Shown piece by piece: positions 7,890-16,308 of a stretch of DNA of 23,553 bases. The position numbers and the translations under genes are program-made. Below the pieces are notes generated by a model. The model was not told the DNA's origin. It ran no database searches and saw nothing but the letters and a program-made list of their open reading frames with translations. Source of the DNA: a virus. Within the stretch, counting starts at the first letter, position 1; each line of letters opens with the position of its first letter. The stretch lies in the IMG/VR virus record IMGVR_UViG_3300028840_001667, positions 1-23,553 of that record. One strand, 5' to 3'.

Positions 7890-8839
7890 AGATCAAGTGT
7901 CCTTGTTACAAAGTGCTCATTGTAGGCATCAGTTCCAGGTTCCTCCTGGATACAAATGCCCTCTGATCCTACGGTTTCCGGCAGTCCGGCGCGGTGTGAC
8001 GTGATGACTGGAGTACCGGCGCATATAGATTGCTGCGCTACACCGCAGGAGGATTCGACAAAGTTAGAGTTCGGATACAGCAGGAGTTTAGCAGAAGCCA
8101 GTTCTGAAAGGAGGCGCTCCTGCTGTACCGGTTCATGTATATTAATTCCATCCAATTTCTCAAGTGCATCGAATATCGGTTTTGCTTGAATGTCGGATGG
8201 ATTATTATCAAGGTATAGAGATGTTTTGGCATACACGTCCAAGTACGCATCCGGCAACTCCGCTTTAATGCGAGGCCAGATTTTGATCATATTTTCAAGG
8301 CCACGATACCACGTACTGGCCCAGATAAATTTATTCTCGTCCTTCTCTACATCATCAGGAAACAATGATGGATCAACGCCGTTCTTGATCACTGTAGTTT
8401 TACCTTGCAAACCTGGATACATCTCATTCAGGGTGTCCCGTTGCCACTTGGACTTGACGACGAATCCATCGAGATGTTCACAAATCCACTTATCCCAAAA
8501 GATGTGATTATTAGGTTGGTCAAAGGCGTCGCCGCTCCAGTTCAGGAGGATACGGGGCCGTTCTCGGAACCATGCACGGATGCGTGTGTTGAGTATTTCG
8601 TGAGCGCGGACAACAATTAACGTGTCCAACTCGTCATCACGAATTGCAGTATAGGATTTCACCATCAATCCGTCAATCGGAGAATACTGTTTATCTGTGT
8701 TGCAATGGATTGTAATAGGCCATCCAGTTTGTACCAATGCCTGTGCAAGCTGCACTGCGCTCACCTCTGCGCCTCCCATCGGGCGATCAAGCCCGTTGCT
8801 CAGGTCCACCGGCGTTGTTAACCAAAAACTAATATCCAT
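7775..8839 (-). CDS. GT-B (GT4-like) glycosyltransferase (354 aa)
   Basis: ATG at 8839 with GAGGA 8 nt upstream, overlapping the upstream gene by 11 bases. GT4-type features are PMGGAEVSAVQLAQAL (about 20-35), VIKNGVDPSLFP (150-161), which is the linker between the two Rossmann domains, and VESSCGVAQQSICAGTPVI (about 261-279), the donor-sugar loop. In most GT4 enzymes this loop has Glu-x7-Glu; here the first is Glu262 and the eighth position is Gln270, so the second acid is absent, which may alter donor binding. No signal peptide or membrane helix, so it is cytoplasmic. It sits between the two GT-A paralogues and probably extends the same glycan. Confidence 0.88.
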   Translation of the reverse strand: MDISFWLTTPVDLSNGLDRPMGGAEVSAVQLAQALVQTGWPITIHCNTDKQYSPIDGLMVKSYTAIRDDELDTLIVVRAHEILNTRIRAWFRERPRILLNWSGDAFDQPNNHIFWDKWICEHLDGFVVKSKWQRDTLNEMYPGLQGKTTVIKNGVDPSLFPDDVEKDENKFIWASTWYRGLENMIKIWPRIKAELPDAYLDVYAKTSLYLDNNPSDIQAKPIFDALEKLDGINIHEPVQQERLLSELASAKLLLYPNSNFVESSCGVAQQSICAGTPVITSHRAGLPETVGSEGICIQEEPGTDAYNEHFVTRTLDLCRNQKLYDRLSRQGLSRRTEESWAKTALSWTRYLKSL

Positions 8840-9521
8840 AAATCAAGTCCTCATTGTTTTGCGGCTCGCACGGCTCAATCTTGGCGTATCCAGTTCCATC
8901 ACCACTACGTCTCTGCGGCCATACTACATACGGTCCGACATGTCCGGCTATCAAGGAACCGTCGATATGTATCTTATATCCAGCATCCTTGGCATTTTCA
9001 CAGAATACGTAATCCTCGGATACTTGTTCAATCTTGTTTTCATTAAAATGTTCTGTTGGTTTGTAATAAAACCACGGAGGTTCCAGTTTCTCGAACACCT
9101 CACGTTTGATAAGTATCCCGCCTGTGCCTATTGCATCAACCTCCTCAAGTCTCGGCATGGGCCACACGCTACACGGCAACCCTTCATCATTCAACCTTGC
9201 TGCACACGGCAAAATACCACGTACTTTGCGCAGATAAAATAGTCCAACAATATCCACGTCATGACTCAGTAATCTCCCAAGCGTCCCAGGTTTAAATATC
9301 ATATCCGAATCCAGCATGAGTATATGCGTCCAATCACCTTGGAGCATCTTATGCACCAGTAAATTCCTCGCCTGATTCGTCACCCTGTACGGCTGTATAT
9401 GAGGCGCAGAGGCGATGCCCTCAGACCCATCAGGATCAAGGGCAATCGCTGCCTGCATGGATTCTACGAATCCTACCTCAAAGTTATCATCTACAGGGAG
9501 TCCTATGAATACTTTATTCAT
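8829..9521 (-). CDS. GT-A glycosyltransferase (230 aa)
   Basis: ATG at 9521 with GGAG close upstream. It starts at the fold itself (MNKVFIGLPVDDN), so it is shorter than its paralogue. Key features are ARNLLVHKML (51-60), LMLDSDMIF with DSD at 71-73, GTGGILIKREVF (about 132-143), PPWFYYKP (148-155), SEDYVFC (168-174) and AGHVG (192-196). DSD coordinates the nucleotide-sugar metal; Glu-Asp of SED and His of AGH are likely acid/metal ligands. This compact type is frequent in phages. It follows the capsid genes directly and begins a three-gene sugar-transfer cluster. Its acceptor is unknown. The C-terminus is polar (CEPQNNEDLIYGY) and probably not part of the fold. Confidence 0.87.
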   Translation of the reverse strand: MNKVFIGLPVDDNFEVGFVESMQAAIALDPDGSEGIASAPHIQPYRVTNQARNLLVHKMLQGDWTHILMLDSDMIFKPGTLGRLLSHDVDIVGLFYLRKVRGILPCAARLNDEGLPCSVWPMPRLEEVDAIGTGGILIKREVFEKLEPPWFYYKPTEHFNENKIEQVSEDYVFCENAKDAGYKIHIDGSLIAGHVGPYVVWPQRRSGDGTGYAKIEPCEPQNNEDLIYGY

Positions 9522-9533
9522 GGAATCTCCAGT

Positions 9534-9881
9534 TTAATCGGTTGCGAAATGGCGACCGATAACAATACGATGAACGCTGAATGTCTTGCGGTGACTGTTC
9601 GTGTCCTCCGTAACATCCGGAGCGACGAACAGTTGATAAGCCAATTCATCGACATCGGTTGCGGGAGAATAGCTGTCAAAGACAGCAGCAAATCCGGCAA
9701 CGATTTGATTTAATTGTGTCGGAACAGCTACGTCAGTAGCATCTGTTGCAGCTCCCGACGCGGCAAAACTGCTATTGCCGACTTCGATGATCAAATCACC
9801 ATAACGCATACCACCAAGATCCATAGCTCTGACCAGCTTAAAAAGCGCATCAGTCTGGATATAATCTTTTCCTGTTGCCAT
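9534..9881 (-). CDS. Probable head decoration or minor head protein (115 aa)
   Basis: Lies 14 bases after the capsid gene with the strongest Shine-Dalgarno in the window (separate entry), so it is probably abundant. The sequence is Ala/Asp/Val-rich: KLVRAMDLGGMRYGDLIIEVG, then a small-residue stretch (SSFAASGAATDATDVAVP) and a hydrophobic part (QIVAGFAAVFDSY), ending KTFSVHRIVIGRHFATD. This size and position match head-decorating or stabilising proteins of other phages. I see no specific family motif, so a minor capsid or head-completion role stays possible. Confidence 0.6.
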   Translation of the reverse strand: MATGKDYIQTDALFKLVRAMDLGGMRYGDLIIEVGNSSFAASGAATDATDVAVPTQLNQIVAGFAAVFDSYSPATDVDELAYQLFVAPDVTEDTNSHRKTFSVHRIVIGRHFATD

Positions 9882-9887
9882 AACTAG

Positions 9888-9897
9888 TCACCTCCTT
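9888..9897 (-). promoter_or_regulatory. Very strong ribosome-binding site for the 115-aa head gene
   Basis: AAGGAGGTGA, ten bases matching the 16S anti-Shine-Dalgarno, 6 nt before the ATG at 9881. It overlaps the capsid stop codon (TAA at 9896-9898), so termination and initiation are adjacent. It predicts a high expression level for a structural protein. Confidence 0.8.
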
Positions 9898-11227
9898 ATA
9901 CAGACTCAGTGATACCGTAGAACACGCCGTGCGCAGTCGCATGATTGCGCCACAAACCTGTCATGGTGAACAATTCCGATTCGCGTGTATGCGACCGGCC
10001 TGGATTAATTTCACGTACCTGCACATCATGATTCCGCATGACCATGATATTCACGAAACTCGGATCAACGGCAATGCCGTCAACAGCGTATTCCATCGCT
10101 GACGTAGAAGCCTCAGTCAGCATCGGGTGACGCATAAGTTCCAGAATACCATGACCAGTGTCAATCTCTGTGACTTTAATACCAACAGCCTTCGAGATCG
10201 TGTCATTGAAAATCAGTGTTTTCTCCAAGTAGTTGTGCAGCTCAGTGTAAAACTTGCCGCCGACAAACAACCATTTACGTGCCGAAGCGTTACCGTAACG
10301 GAACAGAATCTCCGTATACTTACGCCACAGCGCCATGTCGAACGTAGACGCAAAGTTGAAGAATCGTGATTCTCCATCAAGCGCATCGGATGCACCAGGT
10401 ATAAACTCTACCAGACCGCCCGTTCTACGACGTGGTTTACCGCCTACGTAATCCTTGGCCTTACGACCGAAGAAATAGGCGTGTTCAATTTGACGGTTAA
10501 AAGTTTTACGCTTTCGCATCATGCGTTGCTCGAACGTTTCCTTGGCATACAAATCAGTAGCCGCGTACACGGAATCCTCACCGACTGTTTTGGTGAAGAA
10601 TTCCAGGTAATTCTGTACTGACTTCGGCTCATGATCTTTCGGAGACGGAGCAAGACCGCCATCAGCGATGTGATTGTTAGCCCAGAGTAGAGTATACTCC
10701 GACGTGATCGTGGACACTGTACCGGCAGCCGCAGCAGCCTGAGAGTATCCGTTTCCGCGAGCTACGAGAATCTTCGCATAACCGGCTGCCTTACCTGACA
10801 ATGTAACCGATCTCACGACGATATTCTCTTGCGTGTAGCCGCTATCGTACTTTGTTGTTGAATAATTTGCACCATCTGAGTCACAGAAAAGCTGAGGTAC
10901 AACCAGTACGTCACCTTCCTGGAGCCATTTGGCTTGGGCGTCCGTCATATATACAGTGTCGCCTTCATAATCTGTATCGGCACCATCAGTCGAGATCGTG
11001 AATTTTGCTGGAACTTCTTCACGTTCAAAACCTTTAGGCTCCGGATCAGTGACAACACTTTTCTTACCCATTTGACGGAATCGCCAATCGAGAGGAGCGT
11101 ATACACGGTCCAACATAACAACCTTGTCACCAATGTCAAATTTGCGTCGAATCGAGTACGTATCCTCAAGATTAAAATAATCGCTTACTACGTATCCCGC
11201 AGCAGCTCTTACAGCACTTCCTGCCAT
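9896..11227 (-). CDS. Major capsid protein (443 aa)
   Basis: ATG at 11227 with AAGGAGTGATG upstream. Length, position after scaffold and features fit an HK97-fold major capsid protein of the SU10/N4-like kind. It has a central helix with ETFEQRMMRKRKTFNRQIEH, then AYFFGRK, and a GGKPRRRTGGLVEFI stretch (about 262-277). This 'RK.KTFNR.IE.A.FFG' plus RRRTGGL arrangement is typical of this capsid group. The C-terminal half carries WRKYTEILFRYG, WLFVGGKFYTELHNY, and NPGRSHTRESELFTMTGL near the end. No protease or cleaved delta domain is evident at the N-terminus. It is one of the safest assignments here after terminase. Confidence 0.85.
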   Translation of the reverse strand: MAGSAVRAAAGYVVSDYFNLEDTYSIRRKFDIGDKVVMLDRVYAPLDWRFRQMGKKSVVTDPEPKGFEREEVPAKFTISTDGADTDYEGDTVYMTDAQAKWLQEGDVLVVPQLFCDSDGANYSTTKYDSGYTQENIVVRSVTLSGKAAGYAKILVARGNGYSQAAAAAGTVSTITSEYTLLWANNHIADGGLAPSPKDHEPKSVQNYLEFFTKTVGEDSVYAATDLYAKETFEQRMMRKRKTFNRQIEHAYFFGRKAKDYVGGKPRRRTGGLVEFIPGASDALDGESRFFNFASTFDMALWRKYTEILFRYGNASARKWLFVGGKFYTELHNYLEKTLIFNDTISKAVGIKVTEIDTGHGILELMRHPMLTEASTSAMEYAVDGIAVDPSFVNIMVMRNHDVQVREINPGRSHTRESELFTMTGLWRNHATAHGVFYGITESV

Positions 11228-11240
11228 GATTCATCACTCC

Positions 11241-12410
11241 TTAGTGATTGCGGGCGTAGGAATCAGTTCCTACGTCTAGGAATCCCGCTTTCTTGAGAGT
11301 TTGGGTGTCAGAATCGTCCTGAGGTTTCCGTGGAGTCTCAGCCGGAGGTTTGGTTGCTATTGATTTCTTCGGAGCACCGTTCTTCGGAGCACGATGTGAT
11401 AATTGTTTGATTACCGAAGCCGGCAGTTTGAAGCCTTTGGTACTGATGTCACGAGCGATACTGAGCAGGTATAATCCCGACTCACCAACCGTCTGTGACC
11501 ACTGTACCAGATCTTGTACCTCGGTCTCCGTAGTGAAATCATTAGGACGCATTTTACGTAAATACGCAACAGATTTCAGGGCTGCGTCTTTTTGCTGCTC
11601 CTGTAACCTCTCGGCACGGAGTTCGGCTTTGACCGATTCCTTCATCTGTTCGGATTCGTGTTTACGGAATGCATTCGAAAACTTTATATATGCGCGACCA
11701 CTCGACGTTGAAGGATCGTACTGATCCTCGGATACGTACTCTTCACCGGATTCAATAAAATCACGCGGATGTTTATCAAATGGAGTAGTGGCTTGAGACT
11801 GTGCTTTGGATACCGCCAATTGATCCTGTAGACCTTTGACTGTATCGTTCAATTGCTCAATTTGAGTACGTAATTGTTCGGCTTCGTGTTTATACTTGTC
11901 AGCCGTAGACTGCCACATCGTGATGCGCTCTGTATCACTCAGATTAGATTTATCCGGCTCCGGAGCTGGTGTAGCTGGTTGTTTCTGTACTTTCAGTCCG
12001 AGTTGTCCGGCTTCATCCAAACTGATGAATATGTCTTCGAATTCCTCCTGAGGCTCCTCCTCAGTAGATTCTTCACCTTCCGATTTATCTGAGCTTTCCG
12101 TATCATCGGATGACGAATCATCCTCCGCATCTTCCTGCTCCTCAGAATCAACCGGTTCATCGTCGGATTCATCGGTAGGATCAGGATGGCGACGTGCATC
12201 TTCCACGTCCTCTGTATCCTGAGATTCCGGTGTATCCTGCGAGGACGAATCCTCGTCTGCGATGTCCAAATTGTTTCCGTCGCCCAAGGTTCCAAACAGA
12301 TTACCGAGATCATTTTCGGTGAGTAGTCTGGAGTCTTTGGCTCTTTCTTCTGCGGCCACTTGCTCTGCATCGGGCGAGTGGTCTACTTTGTCAACTTCGG
12401 GTTCAGGCAT
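11241..12410 (-). CDS. Scaffolding protein (389 aa)
   Basis: ATG at 12410 with GAGGAGGG upstream; 13 bases before the capsid gene. The first 150 residues are extremely acidic and Ser/Asp/Glu-rich (DADEDSSSQDTPESQDTED-like composition), as in scaffolds that line the inside of the procapsid. Residues about 165-205 form a coiled coil (EAEQLRTQIEQLNDTVKGLQDQL). The C-terminal end is Lys/Pro-rich and basic (KKSIATKPPAETPRKPQ), the usual capsid-binding part. No serine protease motif was seen, so a fused protease is unlikely. Position between portal and capsid is decisive. Confidence 0.8.
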   Translation of the reverse strand: MPEPEVDKVDHSPDAEQVAAEERAKDSRLLTENDLGNLFGTLGDGNNLDIADEDSSSQDTPESQDTEDVEDARRHPDPTDESDDEPVDSEEQEDAEDDSSSDDTESSDKSEGEESTEEEPQEEFEDIFISLDEAGQLGLKVQKQPATPAPEPDKSNLSDTERITMWQSTADKYKHEAEQLRTQIEQLNDTVKGLQDQLAVSKAQSQATTPFDKHPRDFIESGEEYVSEDQYDPSTSSGRAYIKFSNAFRKHESEQMKESVKAELRAERLQEQQKDAALKSVAYLRKMRPNDFTTETEVQDLVQWSQTVGESGLYLLSIARDISTKGFKLPASVIKQLSHRAPKNGAPKKSIATKPPAETPRKPQDDSDTQTLKKAGFLDVGTDSYARNH

Positions 12411-12444
12411 CGAAACGCCCTCCTCTAATTATATGTGTATTAAT

Positions 12445-12462
12445 GAGTGATCGAAATCACTC
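12445..12462 (-). other. Hairpin over the portal stop codon
   Basis: On the minus strand GAGTGAT, loop TTCG, ATCACTC: a perfect 7-bp stem with a four-base loop. It contains the portal stop TGA (12457-12459) and precedes the scaffold gene by 35 bases. There is no T-run after it, so it does not look like a normal terminator. It might slow ribosomes, protect or process the mRNA between portal and scaffold. Confidence 0.5.
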
Positions 12463-14508
12463 GGATTTATTCGTCTGCTTCGCCTCGGCAACATCCAAGT
12501 CGCGTTCAAAATCCTTGACTGCATTCTTGGCATCGCTAATCGCCGTTTGTGCAGCCATGTTATATTTCTCAGACGCTTTCTGGACGTTCACATTTTTACG
12601 CAACTCGACGTTCTGAGTGCGCTCGCGCTGAATCTCGCCATTCAACTGGTTATTCTGCTCCTGGAGCTGTTGTAGTTGCTGCTGTAGTTGTGGTATCAAA
12701 TCCAGCGCTTCCGAAAGTTCCTGTTTATTCTTGCTAAGTGGCAAGTGTTCCAACAATGGTTTCAGGAATGCCGGATTTTGTGTAACCTGTAGTAAGTCCT
12801 TGAATAGTTGTGCCTTCTCCACAGATCGGCTTGGTGCCATACTACCGGCATGTACTCGCCATCTTGCACGGAAGTTGCTCATGTTGGTGAGCATTACCAG
12901 TGGTTCGTCTTTGTATAGTTGCTCAATCGCGATTGACGGCTCACCAAGCGCATAAGTTTGCTCAGTGTCCGTATCGCTGTCATAGGTACTGAATACCTTG
13001 AAATCCGTATACACCTGCGGTGCCCACTGAAAATACAGGTCATATAGCCGCTGGATGCCGCGCTCGATTTCAACACGAGGCAGCACCAGTGCCTCGTCAG
13101 CCCACTCACCAATCTGCAACGTGGCACCCAGCGTGCGTGGAGCCTGCGACGAATCACCCATAGTCAAGCCATGTTGCTGTAGACCGTATTCCATGGTGAT
13201 CGCCATGTAGTTCATGAGATATACAAAGGTGTCATTTATAGGTTCTGGTTTGATGGTTTCTACAGGTGGTTTACCTGTGATTGGATCAAAGGGGAGGAAC
13301 AACATGCCGCCGTGAGTGGTTAATTTCTCAGTAATCTCCTCCTCCGTCATCTCGAATTTTACGTTGGAGTTTATGATGAAGCGGAGCAGTGATCCCATAG
13401 CGGCATTACTGATTACCAGGTTCAACGCCTTGGACATGAATACTTGATTCTCGGATAGGTAGTCCAACTCACCGCGCGGTTCGCCATTAAAGGTATCTTC
13501 CCCGCGCATCTCGATGATTGGTACGCTATCAAGCTCGATCCACTCAGGTTCGCCGAGCTTCACCATGTCGCCGGCAGTCTGCGTAACCTTAACCATCGGA
13601 ATTCTGGCTTCGTATACCAGCGCAGCACCGGCCTCATACATCGCTTGATCTTCCGGTTCCAATGATTCTACGAACGCTTCCTCAGTTGCAAAGTATCCGT
13701 CCTTCTTGCCCTTCATTGCCGTGAGTAACTTACCATTCGGCCCCAAGTCGCGGAATACGAAGCCATCCACCTTCTTCGGTTCGTATGTCTCCAACAGCAG
13801 TACGAATTCCTTTTCGCCGCCTTCGAACGTAGCCGGTAATTCGACATCCGTAATACTACGATCTGTGCCTTCCATACCATACCGCACCGTATCGTCAGGA
13901 TGCAGCATTTGTGGCCGATCCTCTTTATACTCCGGATAGTCTTCGAAAAATTGGTCAGCGTCCATCAGGCGTCGCACTATAACACGTGGCGCTTCTTCAA
14001 TCTTTCTGGCTTGTTTATCATAAAATACATCGCGGTAGGATAGGTACTTAAACTTGAGTTCTCCAAGTCCGTAGTCGGCGTCAGGATCATAATACAGCAG
14101 CAAGTATCCTGCACCAGTACGCTGCTGTGCTGCTACACAGTCCGATACTTCCTTGTGACCATCAGACTGATCCCAGAAAAAGTCAGCCATTGCAGAGAAG
14201 GTATCCACCATAGATTGATCTTCGTCAGATATACCGAATATCTTGCCGGTTGGTTTATTGGCGACCAGCTTGGATACGCGCTTCCGCACTAGTGGTCTGA
14301 GACGATTGTCTACAAGTGTAGTCTCGCGGTTGGATTGCGCATCTTGACCTTCCGAGGTCTCGAAGACCTTGCCGTGGTATATATTCTCTATACGGTCGCG
14401 CTCTTCACGCCATTCCTGTGTATTCTCTAGGTATCGTCGGTAGTATTGGTAATTCCGGTAGGCATCCGGATCTTTGTTTCCCTGAGTAGCGTCTAGTGGC
14501 TCTGACAT
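12457..14508 (-). CDS. Portal protein (683 aa)
   Basis: ATG at 14508; an AAGGA lies 10 nt upstream but inside a hairpin (separate entry). N-terminal region RNYQYYRRYLENTQEWREERDRIENIYHGK and KPTGKIFG, the middle strand-rich wing and stem, and the final 80 residues form a long Gln/Glu-rich coiled coil (IPQLQQQLQQLQEQNNQLNGE) and then AAQTAISDAKNAVKDFERD. Such a C-terminal helical barrel is typical for portals of podovirus-like phages with a crown. It forms the dodecameric ring at the capsid vertex, binds terminase and admits DNA. Gene order terminase-portal-scaffold-capsid supports it. Confidence 0.88.
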   Translation of the reverse strand: MSEPLDATQGNKDPDAYRNYQYYRRYLENTQEWREERDRIENIYHGKVFETSEGQDAQSNRETTLVDNRLRPLVRKRVSKLVANKPTGKIFGISDEDQSMVDTFSAMADFFWDQSDGHKEVSDCVAAQQRTGAGYLLLYYDPDADYGLGELKFKYLSYRDVFYDKQARKIEEAPRVIVRRLMDADQFFEDYPEYKEDRPQMLHPDDTVRYGMEGTDRSITDVELPATFEGGEKEFVLLLETYEPKKVDGFVFRDLGPNGKLLTAMKGKKDGYFATEEAFVESLEPEDQAMYEAGAALVYEARIPMVKVTQTAGDMVKLGEPEWIELDSVPIIEMRGEDTFNGEPRGELDYLSENQVFMSKALNLVISNAAMGSLLRFIINSNVKFEMTEEEITEKLTTHGGMLFLPFDPITGKPPVETIKPEPINDTFVYLMNYMAITMEYGLQQHGLTMGDSSQAPRTLGATLQIGEWADEALVLPRVEIERGIQRLYDLYFQWAPQVYTDFKVFSTYDSDTDTEQTYALGEPSIAIEQLYKDEPLVMLTNMSNFRARWRVHAGSMAPSRSVEKAQLFKDLLQVTQNPAFLKPLLEHLPLSKNKQELSEALDLIPQLQQQLQQLQEQNNQLNGEIQRERTQNVELRKNVNVQKASEKYNMAAQTAISDAKNAVKDFERDLDVAEAKQTNKSE

Positions 14509-14516
14509 TATTCACC

Positions 14517-14550
14517 ATTCCTTAAACGGTTGCGAAAACGTTAAAGGAAT
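14517..14550 (-). promoter_or_regulatory. Hairpin sequestering the portal ribosome-binding site
   Basis: On the minus strand the arms ATTCCTTTAACG and CGTTTAAGGAAT pair over 12 positions with a single T-T mismatch and a 10-base loop. The 3' arm contains the portal Shine-Dalgarno AAGGA, which is thus hidden when the stem forms. No T-run follows the stem, so it is not an intrinsic terminator. The 5' arm copy has a near duplicate upstream (repeat entry) that could also pair with the Shine-Dalgarno. Confidence 0.6.
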
Positions 14551-14595
14551 TTAATGTCTACACATGAAGAAGGCAAGGAATTATTTTGTCTACAC
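14544..14595. repeat. Imperfect direct repeat between terminase and portal
   Basis: A 20-base unit AAGGAATTTAATGTCTACAC at 14544-14563 recurs as a 21-base form AAGGAATTATTTTGTCTACA(C) at 14575-14595, 31 bases apart. The second copy overlaps the terminase stop. On the minus strand each copy offers an ATTCCTT that can pair to the portal AAGGAAT. They form the only noncoding stretch between terminase and portal (81 bases), so they may be regulatory rather than random. Confidence 0.55.
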
Positions 14596-16305
14596 TTGCT
14601 TAAATTGGATGGACTTCCAGTGATCCACAGCATCAAATCTCTGCTGCGGCGTCTGCTTCTTTATCATATCTTTCCACGGCGTATGCAGTCGCATGTTTAC
14701 ATGTACATCTTCGTTCGGGAATGCCCTGATCCGCTCGGCTGGCGGTTCAGCGTACCTGTCTCCCATTTCGAAGGCATCCGCGAGATGAAGGCCGGAGTGT
14801 ATCATGGCTCCGAGGTTATCAAAGTCGTCCATAAGGGCACGTAGATCAGCATTAATGAACAACATTCCACGCTTGCCCATATTCTGGAACCTCAGAATAC
14901 GTTGAATCTTGGATTTCCGTGTAGACACAGGCACCGGTATGAACTGGAATGGATGGTCACGGTAGAATTCATTCGTAGCCATGTAGAAGTTAAAGTCTTT
15001 ATGGAATACACGTTGCCAGGTATTACTCTCGATGGCAACTTTGGAATAGTAATACTTCTCATGCAACTCCTCCACGGCATCAATGATGTCCGATGGATCC
15101 AGTGGTCGGAACAGATAATTAAGAGCAAACGTACACGGCATCAATACATCACGATTCTCGCCTGTCGGAAAGTATCCCTTACATGACGTAATCACGGCAC
15201 GTGGTCCCCAATCCTCCGCGTCGATCTCAGGGTCGATGCCGAGGAATGTATTTACTACAATAGGTTCCATATCATTGATGTATAGCAAATTCTGGTCATT
15301 CTTACGAGCGAAGTTCAACTCTACGGACTTGTACGGAATCCTCCGGCTCAGTTGCATCACTGGCCGGTTCATGCGCTCGTACATCCACTCTTCGTAACGA
15401 CCGGAATCAATGGCAGTCTGACGCTCTTTCAGCAGGAAGGCAGTCGGCCATTTATCCTCCCATATGGATCGGTCATTATCGTCGAGTGCAGAGTAGTCCA
15501 CGCCCTTCCACGCACGGTCACGCTTTACCGTGGCGAGTAGACATGTATCCGACAGCATGTTCCCGATGAGGCGTATTTTGCCGACCTCACCGTCGATACG
15601 GTACATTACATTTCGAAACAACCACTTGCGATGCCGCGAGAGCAGTGCTTCGGAATCCACATCCTCTGCTTCCTCCGGATCGTCGATGATAACGAGCGTT
15701 GGTCGTATTGCGCCCGTCTTGCGGCCACGTATTTTTCCCATACAACCGAGTGCTCTGATAACCACTCCTGTAGGGAGTTCGATTTCCGAGGCACTCCAAG
15801 GTCTATTCCTGGTAAGTCTAGTAATAGACTTCGGCTTAAAGTCGCCAAAGATTTCGAGCAGCTTCTCGTTCTCTTCGAGTTCGCGTTTGAGGTTATCAAA
15901 GTGTTCCTCCTCGGATAATTGCTGTGTGGAACCGCCTACAGTGATATAGGCGTCCAACTTATACATGGCACGATAGATCGGATATACCAGGGTGGCGATG
16001 GATGTCTTGCCAAATTCAGAGGGACACGTAATATAGTAATACCGTAACTCTTGTGCCAAGTCACGGTATATCTTCTTGTGGAATTCAGGTACGTCAGTGC
16101 GAATGTGCCAGTGCGCCTCTTGGCCCTGATCACCGAAGAAGAATTTGGAGAACTCGGCGATCACATTCGCCATGACTTGTGGTGGGTATACCTTGCCGGT
16201 TTCGGGATCAAACGGGGAGAAATAGTTCCGAACGAATGTGCGGTCTCGGTCTGTGATCAGGTGTATGCGCTTCCAGTCCCATGTAAAGTGCTGGTCGAGG
16301 TTCAT
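14590..16305 (-). CDS. terL: Terminase large subunit (571 aa)
   Basis: Starts MNLDQHFTWDW at 16305 with GGGTGA upstream, three bases after the preceding stop. ATPase part: YYITCPSEFGKTS (about 90-102) is the Walker A-like loop, with a PSEFGKTS form instead of canonical GxxGKT; TLVIIDDPEE (203-212) is Walker B; GCMGKIRGRKTG (187-198) follows the coupling region. Nuclease part: FLGIDPEIDAED (355-366) provides the first Asp, AIESNTW (424-430) the Glu and GLHLADAFEM (505-514) the late Asp. Together with the portal it packages DNA into the capsid. The gene upstream is not a recognisable small subunit. Length matches typical TerL of 480-600 residues. Confidence 0.92.
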   Translation of the reverse strand: MNLDQHFTWDWKRIHLITDRDRTFVRNYFSPFDPETGKVYPPQVMANVIAEFSKFFFGDQGQEAHWHIRTDVPEFHKKIYRDLAQELRYYYITCPSEFGKTSIATLVYPIYRAMYKLDAYITVGGSTQQLSEEEHFDNLKRELEENEKLLEIFGDFKPKSITRLTRNRPWSASEIELPTGVVIRALGCMGKIRGRKTGAIRPTLVIIDDPEEAEDVDSEALLSRHRKWLFRNVMYRIDGEVGKIRLIGNMLSDTCLLATVKRDRAWKGVDYSALDDNDRSIWEDKWPTAFLLKERQTAIDSGRYEEWMYERMNRPVMQLSRRIPYKSVELNFARKNDQNLLYINDMEPIVVNTFLGIDPEIDAEDWGPRAVITSCKGYFPTGENRDVLMPCTFALNYLFRPLDPSDIIDAVEELHEKYYYSKVAIESNTWQRVFHKDFNFYMATNEFYRDHPFQFIPVPVSTRKSKIQRILRFQNMGKRGMLFINADLRALMDDFDNLGAMIHSGLHLADAFEMGDRYAEPPAERIRAFPNEDVHVNMRLHTPWKDMIKKQTPQQRFDAVDHWKSIQFKQV

Positions 16306-16308
16306 ATA

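Noticed and set aside
8697-9242. 181-residue plus-strand frame
   Set aside because: Antisense to two confirmed glycosyltransferase genes; no Shine-Dalgarno or recognisable motif.
12421-12450. TATAAT (12428-12433) upstream of the scaffold gene as a promoter
   Set aside because: A start 6-7 bases downstream would fall within the scaffold Shine-Dalgarno, and the -35 position is poor (TTTCGA).
15530-15949. 139-residue plus-strand frame over the terminase ATPase region
   Set aside because: Ser-rich shadow of the terminase gene, which carries clear Walker motifs.
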